Below are positions 29,990 to 38,768 of a stretch of DNA of 64,000 bases, one piece after another. How positions within the stretch are numbered: position 1 is the first letter of the stretch; each line of letters begins with the position of its first letter. The stretch comes from Duganella sp. 1411 (GTDB lineage Bacteria > Pseudomonadota > Gammaproteobacteria > Burkholderiales > Burkholderiaceae_D), in the NCBI RefSeq assembly GCF_017833525.1, contig NZ_JAFICD010000001.1:2728001-2792000 (forward strand), written 5' to 3'. A program made the position numbers and the translations under genes. The notes beneath the pieces were generated by a model that worked only from the letters and a program-made list of their open reading frames with translations, searched no databases and was not told the DNA's origin.

Positions 29990-31252
29990 TCACATGAAAT
30001 TACGGGTGTGCAGCGACGACAGGTGCCGCGCCGCGTCCGTGTCGAACCCCAGCCGCTCCAGGCGCGCCTGGCGCCCTTCGGCCATGTCGCGCATCAACTG
30101 CTGCACCTTCACATAGCCGGCCGCCACCGCCTCCACCGTCAACCCGCCGGCCGCCAGCAGGATCAGCGCGTCGAACACCTCCTCGTTCAGGCCCGACGTC
30201 GCCGACAGCGCGTCGTTGCGCGACTGCACCGCGTTGGCCAGCCGCGCGCGAAAGCCCGGATCGTCCGCCAGCCGCGCGGCCAGGTGCGTCATGCCGAAGG
30301 CCACGTGGCGCGCTTCGTCGCGCGCGGCCAGCCGGGCGATTTGCCGCGTGACCGGGTCGGGCGCGTGCTCGTGCAGGAAGTGCAGCAGGCTGACGAAGGT
30401 GCCCTCGCCCAGCACCGACAACAAAAACTCGGCCACCGAGAAGTCCGGCTCGTCGAGCAAGGTCTTGAGCGAGGCCTGGCCGCCGGCCGTCGACAGGCCC
30501 GGCTCGCGCCCCTTGAGCCGCACGCGGCGCGTGAACACGTCGATGTGGCGCGCCTCGTCGGCCACCTGGATCGCCAGCACCGCCTGCACCTCGCGGTAAT
30601 GCGGATGCAGCTGGCCGAGGAAGCGCGCCGGCACCACCAGCGCGGCCACTTCGTTTTCGATCATATAGGTCAGCACCTGCACCACGGCGTCCTCGACGAT
30701 GTCGGGCAGCTCGAACGGCGCGGCCCAGTCGATCGCCGTCTGCGGGTCCCACTGCGCGGCGGCGGCCTGCGCGTACAGGTCGGCGGCGCGCTCGCCCCAG
30801 ACCTCGTCGCGGCGGTCGAGGCGGAAGGCGATAGCCGGCGAGCCGGCCTCCACCGTCGCGCCGCGCGCGGCCAGGCCCCAGCGGGGGTCGGCGCGTTCGG
30901 CCAGCGCGTCCGGCAAGGCCGGGTCGGCGTGGCCGGTGCGCAAGGCGCCGCGCCAGCGTCCGCCGGCGCCGGACTGGCCGGCTGCGCCGGCGGGATCGGC
31001 CCGCCGGCGCAGCGTGGCGACGTCCTCCTCCCCGCGCCGCGCGAACGCGCAGTCGTGTCCCTGCGCGCGGCACCACGCCGCCAGCTGGCCTTGCCAGTCG
31101 GGGGCGCGGCCGCGCACCAGCAATGCGTCGCCGGGCGCCAGCGCCGCCAGCGCGTGCTTGACCAGCACGTGGGCGCCGGCGTCGAAGCCGAGTTGCTCAA
31201 TATCGATAGTCGCTTGCAATGATGTTCCCCGCCTGGTCGTAGAAATGCTCAT
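29990..31252 (-). CDS. TusA-like fold plus ferritin-like diiron protein
   Basis: Up to 420 residues. Residues about 15-75 resemble TusA (IDIEQLGF, then VLVKHALAALAPGDALLVRG) but the catalytic Cys-Pro is replaced by DAGA, so sulfur transfer is unlikely. A low-complexity linker follows. The C-terminal 250 residues form a ferritin-like four-helix bundle with Glu in IENEVAAL, then VADEARHID, LGEGTFVSLL and ARDEARHVAF. This is the E...ExxH...E...ExxH set of diiron oxidases and oxygenases. The first start overlaps the PhnD-like gene by 56 bases. A TTG at about 31219 would shorten the overlap. It is last in a three-gene operon and no known family pathway was recognised. Confidence 0.7.
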   Translation of the reverse strand: MSISTTRRGTSLQATIDIEQLGFDAGAHVLVKHALAALAPGDALLVRGRAPDWQGQLAAWCRAQGHDCAFARRGEEDVATLRRRADPAGAAGQSGAGGRWRGALRTGHADPALPDALAERADPRWGLAARGATVEAGSPAIAFRLDRRDEVWGERAADLYAQAAAAQWDPQTAIDWAAPFELPDIVEDAVVQVLTYMIENEVAALVVPARFLGQLHPHYREVQAVLAIQVADEARHIDVFTRRVRLKGREPGLSTAGGQASLKTLLDEPDFSVAEFLLSVLGEGTFVSLLHFLHEHAPDPVTRQIARLAARDEARHVAFGMTHLAARLADDPGFRARLANAVQSRNDALSATSGLNEEVFDALILLAAGGLTVEAVAAGYVKVQQLMRDMAEGRQARLERLGFDTDAARHLSSLHTRNFM

Positions 31253-32057
31253 CGTCGGTGGCGCGGATCAGCGCGTCGTAGCCGCTGGTGCGGCCCGGCA
31301 GCCATTGCCGCAAACCCTCCATCTCCAGCAGCGGCCGCACGTCGGCGTCGTCCCAGCGCATCGCCAGCAGCAGCTCGGTGAAGCGGGCGATGGGCTCGGC
31401 CGGCGCGCCCGGGCTGACGGTGAAGTTGCAGTGGTCGTAAGGGCCGGTGCGCGCCAGGATGCGGGTGGCGCCGGCGGCCAGCAAGCCTTCGCGCGAAAAC
31501 GCCATGTGGTTGCCGTCGATCATCCAGGCGGCGTCGATCTCGCCGGCCACCAGCGCCTGTGCGGCGTCGCGCTCGCCGCCGATGTGGTCGCCGTGCTTGC
31601 CGCCCAGCACGTCGAAGTGGCGCGCCATGAAATCGCGCCCGGCCAGCAGGCCGTGGTGGCGCAGGTGGTCGAGCGGGATCAGGCGCGCCTGCGGCGAATC
31701 GATGGCGCCGAAGCCGATCGTCTTGCCGGCCAGCCAGGCCAGCTCGGTCACCGGCGAATCGGCGCGCGTGACCAGCACCGACGTCAGGTCGCGGTCGGTG
31801 TCGCGCATGGCCACCGTGTCCAGGGCCAAGCCGCGGGCGGCGGCCATGCGCTCGGCGCGCACCCAGGCCAGCGGCGAGTTCCACGCCAGCGCGATGGTGC
31901 CGTCGAACTGCGCCTCGACCTGGCGCTCGTAGTTGGAATAGAGGATGTAGTCGAACGCCAGGCCGTGGCGGCGGAAGTATTCCTTGAAGCCTTCCCAGAT
32001 CGTCACGACCTTGGGCGCGTAGGCGACCGCGCCCATCATCAGTGCTGCTGTTGTCAT
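31197..32057 (-). CDS. PhnD-like (phosphonate-binding type) periplasmic-binding-fold protein without signal peptide
   Basis: A 286-residue two-lobe binding protein of the PhnD/phosphite type. Signatures are VVTIWEGFKEYFRRHGL, ALAWNSPLAWVRAE, LVTRADSPVTELAWLAGKTI and EIDAAWMIDGNH. The N-terminus (MTTAALMMGAVAYAPKVVTI) enters the first strand at once and lacks a convincing cleavable signal. No ABC permease or ATPase gene is near. Binding-fold proteins without export can be enzymes, as in Thi5 and MqnA/MqnD. It lies 24 bases after the flavoprotein gene and overlaps the diiron gene, so all three are one operon. Confidence 0.8.
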   Translation of the reverse strand: MTTAALMMGAVAYAPKVVTIWEGFKEYFRRHGLAFDYILYSNYERQVEAQFDGTIALAWNSPLAWVRAERMAAARGLALDTVAMRDTDRDLTSVLVTRADSPVTELAWLAGKTIGFGAIDSPQARLIPLDHLRHHGLLAGRDFMARHFDVLGGKHGDHIGGERDAAQALVAGEIDAAWMIDGNHMAFSREGLLAAGATRILARTGPYDHCNFTVSPGAPAEPIARFTELLLAMRWDDADVRPLLEMEGLRQWLPGRTSGYDALIRATDDEHFYDQAGNIIASDYRY

Positions 32058-32081
32058 GTGTGTCCCTTGTTGATTGGCTGG

Positions 32082-33200
32082 TTAGCCGAAAACCGGCATG
32101 CCGCACACGGCCTTGCCGATGAAGTCGTACAGCACGTCCGAGGTCGGCGCCATCACCGACGCCGCGCGGGCGTCGCGGAAATAGCGCTCGATGCCCAGGT
32201 CCTTGCGGAAGGCGGCGCCGCCGCACACCCGCATGGCCGTGTCGGTCACCTCCAGCGCCGCCTCGGCGGCGGCGGCCTTGACCTGCATCACGCGCAGCAT
32301 GGCGTCGGCGCGGCCGCCCGCCAGCGCGGCGACGGTGTCGTCGCGCAGGGTGCGCGCCATGTCGGCCTGGATGCGGGCGCGCGCCAGGTAGGCGCGGATG
32401 GTCGGCAGGTCGGCCAGCGCGCTGTCGAGGTGTTCGAGCTTGCTGGCGGTGACGTGGCCGCAGGCGGCCTCCAGCGCCGCGTCCATCAGGCCCAGCGAGC
32501 ACGACGCGCTCAACGTGGCGAACACCGGCAACACCTTGCCGACCATGATGTCGAAGCCGCCGCCGTCGGTGCCCAGCAGCGCCTCGGCGGCCACCCGCAC
32601 GCCCGTGGCCGTCAGCGGCGACGAGCGGTTGCCGCGCAGGCCCAGGCCGTCGAAGAACTTGGCCTCGCCGAGGCCGGCGGCGTCGCGCCCGACCAGCCAC
32701 AGGCTGCTGGCGCCGGCGCCGTCGGCCGGGCCGGTGGACCACACGTAGGAATCGGCCTCGGCGGCCGAGGTGACCATGGTCTTGCTGCCGTCGATGACGA
32801 CCTCGCCGCCGTCGCGGCGCGCGCTGCCCATCGGCGCCCAGAAGTGGCTGCGCGAGCCGCTGTCGGACCAGGCCAGGGTGCCCAGGTGGCGGCCGGCGGC
32901 GATCTCGCGGCGCGTGGCCTCGGCGCCGAACTCCTCGATGACGACGGTGGCGCAATAATGCATGCACACCACCATGGCCGTCGACGGGCAGGCGCGGGCG
33001 ATGCGCTCGACCACCCGGGCCGCCTCGGCCAGCCCTTTGCCGGCGCCGCCGACGGCCTCGGCGCTGATCAGGCCGAGCAGGCCGGCCTGGCCCAGCGCGG
33101 CGATGGCCGCGCGCGGGAAGGCGGCGTCGCGGTCGGTGGCCTGCGCGGCCGGGGCGATGGTGGAGAGCACGATGGACTCGAGTGTTTGCAGATATGGCAT
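32082..33200 (-). CDS. Acyl-CoA-dehydrogenase-like flavoprotein lacking the usual catalytic Glu
   Basis: A 372-residue protein with the ACAD fold. The helical N-terminal domain has LGLISAEAVGGAGKGL, the middle beta domain begins LAWSDSGSRSHF, and the C-terminal helices carry MRVCGGAAFRKDLGIERYFRDARA. At the position of the family YEGT, which supplies the catalytic base in many dehydrogenases, the sequence reads VMAPTSDVL. Loss of the base is typical of ACAD-fold monooxygenases and oxidases such as DszC- or SfnB-like enzymes. It is the first gene of the operon with the PhnD-like and diiron proteins. The substrate is unknown. Confidence 0.8.
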   Translation of the reverse strand: MPYLQTLESIVLSTIAPAAQATDRDAAFPRAAIAALGQAGLLGLISAEAVGGAGKGLAEAARVVERIARACPSTAMVVCMHYCATVVIEEFGAEATRREIAAGRHLGTLAWSDSGSRSHFWAPMGSARRDGGEVVIDGSKTMVTSAAEADSYVWSTGPADGAGASSLWLVGRDAAGLGEAKFFDGLGLRGNRSSPLTATGVRVAAEALLGTDGGGFDIMVGKVLPVFATLSASCSLGLMDAALEAACGHVTASKLEHLDSALADLPTIRAYLARARIQADMARTLRDDTVAALAGGRADAMLRVMQVKAAAAEAALEVTDTAMRVCGGAAFRKDLGIERYFRDARAASVMAPTSDVLYDFIGKAVCGMPVFG

Positions 33201-33497
33201 GACATCCCTTTACAACGACAATACGATGGGGACGCGGCCGGCGGGCGGCAAACAGACAGGCGGATGACGGCCGCCGCGGCCGGGGGGCGGCTGCGGCAAG
33301 ACGCGGCGTACCTCGCATGTTCGGCCGACCCGCACGATGGCGGCGCTTGGAAACGGTACTGCCGCCGGATCGCGGGCAAGCCAGCCTCGCGGGGCATGGG
33401 GATGCGCGGCCGTCGGACCCGCCCGCTCCTGCAGGAGACGGGATCGGCGTTACGGCGGACCGGCTTGCGACAATCGTGACGGCGCGGCAAGTGTAGC
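33201..33497. other. 297-base leader of the flavoprotein operon, no gene recognised
   Basis: GC-rich intergenic DNA between the flavoprotein start and the repeat cluster. I looked for riboswitch signatures (TPP, cobalamin, SAM and SAH types) on the minus strand and saw none that convinces. There is a GC-rich inverted pair around 33423-33436 (CTCCTGCAGGAG palindrome) that could be a regulator site. Confidence 0.4.
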
Positions 33498-33668
33498 ACT
33501 CCGGGGTCAGGTCCACCATTTCTACACGGCCTAGGCGGTAGAACGGCTGACGGACGATTTATCCGTCCTGACAGTTCAGCTCGTGTAGAAATGGTGGACC
33601 TGACCCTGGAGTTGCTGGCGTTGCTACGGTTGCGCTTGTGTAGAATTGGTGGACCTGACCCCGGAGTT
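33498..33668. repeat. Family 1 inverted repeat cluster with three arms, copy 3
   Basis: Left arm 33498-33528 (ACTCCGGGGTCAGGTCCACC...) pairs with 33582-33613 and again with 33637-33668, both in the opposite orientation. The third arm lies inside the end of the CoaD-HD gene. The middle arm reads GACCCTGGAG, one change from the consensus. Two inverted arms after one left arm suggest a nested or repeated insertion. Confidence 0.85.
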
Positions 33669-34814
33669 GCCGTCGGCCAGCGCGGCCATCTCGCGCCGCA
33701 TGTTGTCGATGGCGCGCTCGTTGTAGGTGTCGGAGAAGTAGGCGTCGCCGAACAGTTGCCCGGCCTCGGCCTTGCGGCACAGGTGCGCCAGCGCGCCGCC
33801 GCGGTCTTGCCGGTATTTGACGTCCGCCAGGTGGCTGTATTCGCGCCGGATGCCGCGCGCGTAATTCTGATACACCTCGTCGTCCTGGCCGAGGATGGCC
33901 AGGTCGACGCTGAGCATGACGTCCTTGAGCCGGTGCGTGATCGCGGCCTCCTGGAAGTGGTCGGTGGCCCGTATCAGTTGCGCGGCGTCGTCCATTTGCT
34001 GCGCCAGGTGGCTGCCCAGCCACAACTGCGCGCTGGCCTCTTCGTTGGTCAATTCGTCGGCGCCGCCGCGGCGCCCGTAGTCGGCGTCGTGGAACCAGAA
34101 CGCTTGCTTGACGATGTCGACGTCGAGCGGGTCCGGCTGCGTGTTGGCGGCCCAGGCGCGGATCTCGCACAGCCCGTGCACCAGGTGGTCGAGGTTGTGG
34201 TAGTGGCGCGCGGCGCCGCCGTACGCGCCGGCCCCGGTCAGCCGCACGAACCATTGGTCGGCGTGGGCGATGGCCGGGGCGTCGGCGTGCGCGTAGTCCC
34301 ACAAGGTTTCCCATTCCTTGCGCAGCCAGCTGAGCACCCAGGCGTGGTAGGCCGGCCCCGGCACGAATTTCTTCATGATCCAGTTCCAGCCGATCGGCCC
34401 CTCGAGCGCCTTGACAAAGCTCGAGCTGACCGACCCCAGGTCGCGCGGCGGCATGACGAAGATGGTCTTGGCGCCCTGCAGCACGTCGACGTTGGTTTGC
34501 TGGATCAGGTTTTCATAGTCGAAGTCGGCGGTGGTGCGGATGCCGCGGATGAGGCAGTCGGCGCCGTGCTTCTTGGCCGCGCGCGCCGTGTAGTCGCCCT
34601 TGACGATGACCACCTGCACGTTGTCCCAGCCCTGCTCGGCGCAGCTGAGCGCGATGATGCTCTTGCGCTCCTCGGCCGTGAACTTGGGCTTCTTGGCGGT
34701 GTTCTCCGACAGGAACACCACCACCTCGTCCGCGATGGAGCGGGCCTCGTTGATCACCCACATGTGGCCGTTGGTGATCGGGTCCAGGGTGCCCGAAAAG
34801 CCGATCTTCTTCAT
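33624..34814 (-). CDS. CoaD-like nucleotidyltransferase fused to COG4339-type HD domain
   Basis: A single 396-residue frame. Residues 1-165 are a phosphopantetheine-adenylyltransferase-like domain: MKKIGFSGTLDPITNGH has the T-x-G-H nucleotidyl motif (T14-H17), then KSIIALSCAE and the second signature SVSSSFVKAL (usual form ISSSxVR). Residues about 195-380 are an HD-superfamily phosphohydrolase with ARHYHNLDHLVHGL and WFHDADYG. A GGAG site precedes the ATG at 34814. The last 15 residues (from GNSGVRS on) and the stop come from a family 1 repeat, so the native end was lost. A true CoaD is about 160 residues and unfused, so this is probably a paralog with a nucleotide or pantetheine-like substrate. 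Confidence 0.85.
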   Translation of the reverse strand: MKKIGFSGTLDPITNGHMWVINEARSIADEVVVFLSENTAKKPKFTAEERKSIIALSCAEQGWDNVQVVIVKGDYTARAAKKHGADCLIRGIRTTADFDYENLIQQTNVDVLQGAKTIFVMPPRDLGSVSSSFVKALEGPIGWNWIMKKFVPGPAYHAWVLSWLRKEWETLWDYAHADAPAIAHADQWFVRLTGAGAYGGAARHYHNLDHLVHGLCEIRAWAANTQPDPLDVDIVKQAFWFHDADYGRRGGADELTNEEASAQLWLGSHLAQQMDDAAQLIRATDHFQEAAITHRLKDVMLSVDLAILGQDDEVYQNYARGIRREYSHLADVKYRQDRGGALAHLCRKAEAGQLFGDAYFSDTYNERAIDNMRREMAALADGNSGVRSTNSTQAQP

Positions 34815-34846
34815 ACTCGCTCCGCCGCCAATGTCAAACTGGCATT

Positions 34847-36226
34847 TTAGACCGGAGTGGCGCTTGCAGTCTCGGGAAAATCGACTTTCACTTGCAAGCC
34901 GCCCAGGCGCGCGGAGCGGTCCAGGGTCAACGTGGCGCCGTGCGCCTCGGCGATCGACTTGATGATGGCCAGTCCCAGGCCGCTGCCGCCGGCCGGACTG
35001 CCGGGCACGCGGTAGAAGCGGCTGAAGACGCGCTCGCGCTCCTCCGGCGGGATGCCGGGGCCGGAATCCTCGATGGCCAGCACCACGCGTCCGGGCCCGC
35101 CCTTGGCGCCGGCGATGCGGCGCAGGTCGATGTCGACCGTGCCGCCGGCCGGCGTGTACTTGATGGCGTTGTCGACCAGGTTGCGCAGCAGGATGATCAG
35201 CGCGTCCGGCTGGCCGGCGACGCTGGCCTGGTCGGCGTGGTGCAGGCCGAGGTCGATCTGGCGCGCCTGCGCCAGCCCGGCCAGGTCGCCCAAGGTGCGC
35301 TTGACCAGCTCGGACAGGTCGAGCGGCGCCAGCTTGCCGTCGGCGGCGCCCTCCTGGCGCGCCAGCACCAGCAGTTGCTCGACCAGCCGGGTGGCGCGCT
35401 CGATGCCGGCCGTGACGCGGCCGATGGCCACCGCGCGCGCGGCCTCGTCCTGCGCCCGCTCCAGGCTCAGCACCTGCAGCTTGAGCGCGGCCAGCGGCGA
35501 GCGCAGCTCGTGGGCGGCGTCGGCGACGAAATGTTGCTGGGCCTCGAAGGCGGTGCGCACGCGGCCGAACAGCAGGTTCAATTCGTGCACCAGCGGCAGC
35601 ACCTCGTCGGGCAGGTCGTTCTCCGACACCGGCGACAGGTCGTCGGCCTGGCGCGCGGCCACTTGCCGCTTGACGCGCGAGACCGGCGCCAGCGAGCCGC
35701 TGACCACCCACCACACCACCAGCATCAGGATAGGCGCCATGACGGCGATCGGGCCGACGGTGCGCAGCGCCAGGGTGCCGGCCATGCGCTGGCGCACCGC
35801 CATGTCCTGCGCGACCTGCACCGTCTGGTTGCTGGTCTGCACCGAGAAGATGCGGTAGGTGGTGTTGTTGGCCTTGACGTTGGAAAAGCCGAGCACGGCG
35901 CGCTGGGGCAGCGCCGCGCGCGACAGCGAGCGGAACACCTGGGCGCCGTCGGGGGTCCACACCTGCACCACCAGGTCGTCGTTCTCGGGGTCGGCGGCCG
36001 AGTCGGCGGCCTTGTTGGTCAAGGTCGCGCTCGAGCGCAGCGACATGGCCATTTGCTGCATGTGGTAGTCGAAGATCTGGTCGGCGTCGCTGAGCGCGCT
36101 GCGGTAGGCGATCAGCGCCTGGGCGATGGCCGCCATCGTGATGGCCGCCAGCAGGAACCACAGCAGGCGCCCGCGCAGCGAGTGCGTGACGACCGGCACC
36201 CGCGGCAGCTTGACCTTCACTTTCAT
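34847..36226 (-). CDS. Two-component sensor histidine kinase (QseC/TctE type)
   Basis: A 459-residue kinase with two transmembrane helices (about residues 21-40 and 157-176), a periplasmic sensor loop of about 115 residues, a HAMP region, and a dimerisation helix with the phosphorylated His in ADAAHELRSPLAALK (H239). The ATP-binding domain has N, G1 and G2 boxes (LVDNAIKYTPAGG, IEDSGPGIP, GSGLGLAI). Its start overlaps the response regulator stop by 4 bases. The signal is unknown. The nearby Do protease gene suggests envelope stress. Confidence 0.92.
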   Translation of the reverse strand: MKVKVKLPRVPVVTHSLRGRLLWFLLAAITMAAIAQALIAYRSALSDADQIFDYHMQQMAMSLRSSATLTNKAADSAADPENDDLVVQVWTPDGAQVFRSLSRAALPQRAVLGFSNVKANNTTYRIFSVQTSNQTVQVAQDMAVRQRMAGTLALRTVGPIAVMAPILMLVVWWVVSGSLAPVSRVKRQVAARQADDLSPVSENDLPDEVLPLVHELNLLFGRVRTAFEAQQHFVADAAHELRSPLAALKLQVLSLERAQDEAARAVAIGRVTAGIERATRLVEQLLVLARQEGAADGKLAPLDLSELVKRTLGDLAGLAQARQIDLGLHHADQASVAGQPDALIILLRNLVDNAIKYTPAGGTVDIDLRRIAGAKGGPGRVVLAIEDSGPGIPPEERERVFSRFYRVPGSPAGGSGLGLAIIKSIAEAHGATLTLDRSARLGGLQVKVDFPETASATPV

Positions 36227-36882
36227 AGCTTGGGCACCATGTAGCCGAGGCCGCGCACGTTCTGGATCAGTTCGGCGCCGAGCTTCTTGCGCAGGCCGTG
36301 GATGTAGACTTCGACGGCGTTGCTGTTGACCTCGTCCTTCCAGCTGTACAACTTCTCTTCAAGCTGATGCCGCGACAGCACGATGCCGGGACGGGCGATC
36401 AGCGCCTCGAGCACGGCCCATTCGCGCGCCGACAGGTTGACCTGCTTGCCGTCGGCGATCACTTCGCGGGTTTGCGGATTGACCGAGACGTTGCCGTGCT
36501 CGAACACCGGCTCGGCGCGGCCGGCCGAGCGCCGCAGCAAGGCGCGGATGCGCGCCAGCAGCTCGTCGAGGTCGTAGGGTTTGAGCACGTAGTCGTCGGC
36601 GCCGGCATCGAGGCCGGCGATGCGCTGCTCCTTGGCGTCGCGCGCCGTGGCCACCAGCACCGGCGTCAGCTCCTTGCGCGCGCGCATCGAGCGCAGCACC
36701 TCGAGGCCGTCCTTGCGCGGCAGGCCCAGGTCGAGCAGCACCAGGTCGTAGGTCTGGGTCTGCAGCGCGGTGTCGGCCATGGCGCCGTCCTTGACCCAGT
36801 CCACCGCGTAGTGCTCGGCCCGCAGCAGGTCGAGCACCACCTCGCCGATCATCGTGTCGTCTTCCACCAGCAGAAGTCGCAT
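36223..36882 (-). CDS. OmpR/QseB-type response regulator
   Basis: A 219-residue protein. The receiver domain (1-115) has the acidic pair ED (7-8), phosphoacceptor D51 in VLLDLGLP, T in VATARD and K in VLKPYD. A winged-helix DNA-binding domain (about 128-219) ends VRGLGYMVPK. It is translationally coupled to the sensor kinase. The Do protease gene ends 57 bases... upstream and reads in the same direction, so all three may share a transcript. Confidence 0.93.
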   Translation of the reverse strand: MRLLLVEDDTMIGEVVLDLLRAEHYAVDWVKDGAMADTALQTQTYDLVLLDLGLPRKDGLEVLRSMRARKELTPVLVATARDAKEQRIAGLDAGADDYVLKPYDLDELLARIRALLRRSAGRAEPVFEHGNVSVNPQTREVIADGKQVNLSAREWAVLEALIARPGIVLSRHQLEEKLYSWKDEVNSNAVEVYIHGLRKKLGAELIQNVRGLGYMVPKL

Positions 36883-36939
36883 ATTGTGTTCCTTTCTTTT
36901 TGTTGTCGCGTTTCCGCCGGTCGGATGGTACGGCCTGGC

Positions 36940-38469
36940 TTAGCCCAGACGCACCGGGATGAAGATTCTCTCATCTCCGCGCTGGATCAGCAACGCCACC
37001 GACTTGCCGGACTTGCCGACCACCTGGCGCACCTGGTCGACGCTGTTGACCGCCAGCCCGTTGACCGACAGCAGCACGTCGCCCGGCTGGATGCCGGCGT
37101 TGGCCGCCGCGCCGGCCGCGTCCTCGATCACCAGGCCGCCGGGGATGCCGGACTGGCGCTTTTCCATCTGGTCGAGCGGACGCAGCGACAAGCCCAGCCG
37201 GAGCTTGGCCGCGCCCTGGTCGCCGCGCTCGGCGTCGACGGCGGCGACCTTGTCGCTGGCGTTGCCCAGGGTGGCGTTGAGCGACACCAGTTTGCCGTTG
37301 CGCCACACCTCCATGGCGATCCTAGAGCCCGGCTCGGCCAGGCCGACCATGGCCGGCAGGTCGATCGAGCTGACGATCTTCTGGCCGTTGACCGAGCGCA
37401 CCACGTCGCCCGGACGCAGGCCGGCCTTGTCGCCCGGACCGCCGCGCTCGACGTTGGCCACCAGCGCGCCCTCGGGCGTGGCCAGGTTGAACGAATCGGC
37501 GAAGCTCTGGTCGATCTCCTGCACCGTCACGCCCAGCTTGGCGTGTTCGACCTTGCCCTTGGAGACGATCTGGTCCTTGATCTTGGTGGCGACGTCGATC
37601 GGGATCGCGAACGACAAGCCCTGGTAGCCGCCGGTCTGGCTGTAGATCTGCGAGTTGATGCCGACCACCTCGCCGCGGGTGTTGAACAGCGGCCCGCCCG
37701 AGTTGCCGGGGTTGACGGCGACGTCGGTCTGGATGAACGGCACGTACGAGTCGTCCGGCAGCGAGCGGCCCTTGGCGCTGACGACGCCGGCGGTGACGGT
37801 GTTGTCGAGGCCGTACGGCGAGCCGATGGCCAGCACCCACTCGCCCACCTTCAGGTTGTCGGTCTTGGCCAGCGGCACCACCGGCAGGTTCTTGGCGTCG
37901 ATCTTGAGCACGGCGACGTCGGTCTTCGGATCGGAGCCGAGCACCTTGGCGCGGAATTCGCGGCGGTCGGTCAGCTTCACGGTCACCTCGCGGGCGTCGC
38001 GCACCACGTGGGCGTTGGTCAGGATGATGCCGTCGGCGCTGATGATGAAGCCCGAGCCGAGGCCGTGGGTCGGCATCTCGCGCTGGCCGCGCGGCTGCTG
38101 CTGGCCCTGGAAGCGGCGGAAGAATTCGAGGAACGGGTCGTCGCCGAAGGCGTCGCTGCGGCCCATGCCCTGCGGGCCGTTGCCGTCGTACGCGGTCTTG
38201 ACGCTGCCGGTGACGTTGATGTTGACCACGGCCGGGCCGTTGTGGGCGGCCACCACGCTGAAGTCGGGCAGCGAGATCGGCGGCGCCGGCACCGCCGCGG
38301 GCGCGGGCTGGCTGGCGGCGGGGGCGCTGGCGGCGGCCACCGGGGCGCTGGCCGTGGCGTTGTTTTGGTGGACGACAACGGCACCTCCCGCGCCGATCGC
38401 GGCCAGCACGGCCACGGCGGCGACTGCGCGCTTGGCGGTCTTCGATCCGGAAGAAGTAGTTTGGGACAT
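36940..38469 (-). CDS. Do-family serine endopeptidase (DegP/DegQ/MucD-like)
   Basis: A 509-residue periplasmic protease and chaperone. An N-terminal membrane or signal helix (AVAAVAVLAAIGAGGAVVV) is followed by a trypsin-like domain with His in LTNAHVV, Asp in KTDVAVLKI and Ser in NPGNSGGPLFN. Two PDZ domains follow (about 315-400, starting LGVTVQEID, and 415-505). It degrades or refolds damaged envelope proteins. ATG at 38469 has an AGGAG site. It lies directly upstream of the two-component genes in the same direction. Confidence 0.94.
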   Translation of the reverse strand: MSQTTSSGSKTAKRAVAAVAVLAAIGAGGAVVVHQNNATASAPVAAASAPAASQPAPAAVPAPPISLPDFSVVAAHNGPAVVNINVTGSVKTAYDGNGPQGMGRSDAFGDDPFLEFFRRFQGQQQPRGQREMPTHGLGSGFIISADGIILTNAHVVRDAREVTVKLTDRREFRAKVLGSDPKTDVAVLKIDAKNLPVVPLAKTDNLKVGEWVLAIGSPYGLDNTVTAGVVSAKGRSLPDDSYVPFIQTDVAVNPGNSGGPLFNTRGEVVGINSQIYSQTGGYQGLSFAIPIDVATKIKDQIVSKGKVEHAKLGVTVQEIDQSFADSFNLATPEGALVANVERGGPGDKAGLRPGDVVRSVNGQKIVSSIDLPAMVGLAEPGSRIAMEVWRNGKLVSLNATLGNASDKVAAVDAERGDQGAAKLRLGLSLRPLDQMEKRQSGIPGGLVIEDAAGAAANAGIQPGDVLLSVNGLAVNSVDQVRQVVGKSGKSVALLIQRGDERIFIPVRLG

Positions 38470-38609
38470 ATGCACTCCTGATTGAATGAGGTTTTTGTAG
38501 ATGTATTCAATATGAGGCAAAAAACTTAGATGCCACTTAACATGTGTTGCGGATACAAATGCTTACGTTTTTGGTGATTTTTGCAATTTTTTCCGGGGCC
38601 GGTGGCGGC

Positions 38610-38648
38610 GCTTTGGCGGATTACGCTGCGCTAATCCGCCCTACGTGG
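38610..38648. repeat. Palindromic intergenic repeat, family 2, copy D
   Basis: GGCGGATTA at 38614 and TAATCCGCC ending at 38640, followed by CTACGTGG. It lies in the 299-base space between the hsp20 stop and the Do protease start. Nothing else was recognised in that space. Confidence 0.85.
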
Positions 38649-38768
38649 AACCGTGGTTTGCTTGGGTTTGTGGTGCTGCCCGCCGGCGGCGTGGACGTGC
38701 AACTGGCCGGATTACCGGCCAGTTGGTCCTACTCATGTGCCACCGAAGGCGCACACCCTACATCAGGA

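Noticed and set aside
29990..31252. Calling the N-terminal domain an active TusA sulfur carrier
   Set aside because: The Cys-Pro that carries sulfur in TusA is replaced by other residues.
33201..33480. Riboswitch in the leader of the flavoprotein operon
   Set aside because: None of the core motifs of TPP, cobalamin, SAM or SAH riboswitches could be placed; only general GC-rich pairing is seen.
33624..34814. Naming the CoaD-like gene coaD
   Set aside because: The fusion to an HD domain and the changed second signature make a basic CoA role uncertain, so no symbol was given.
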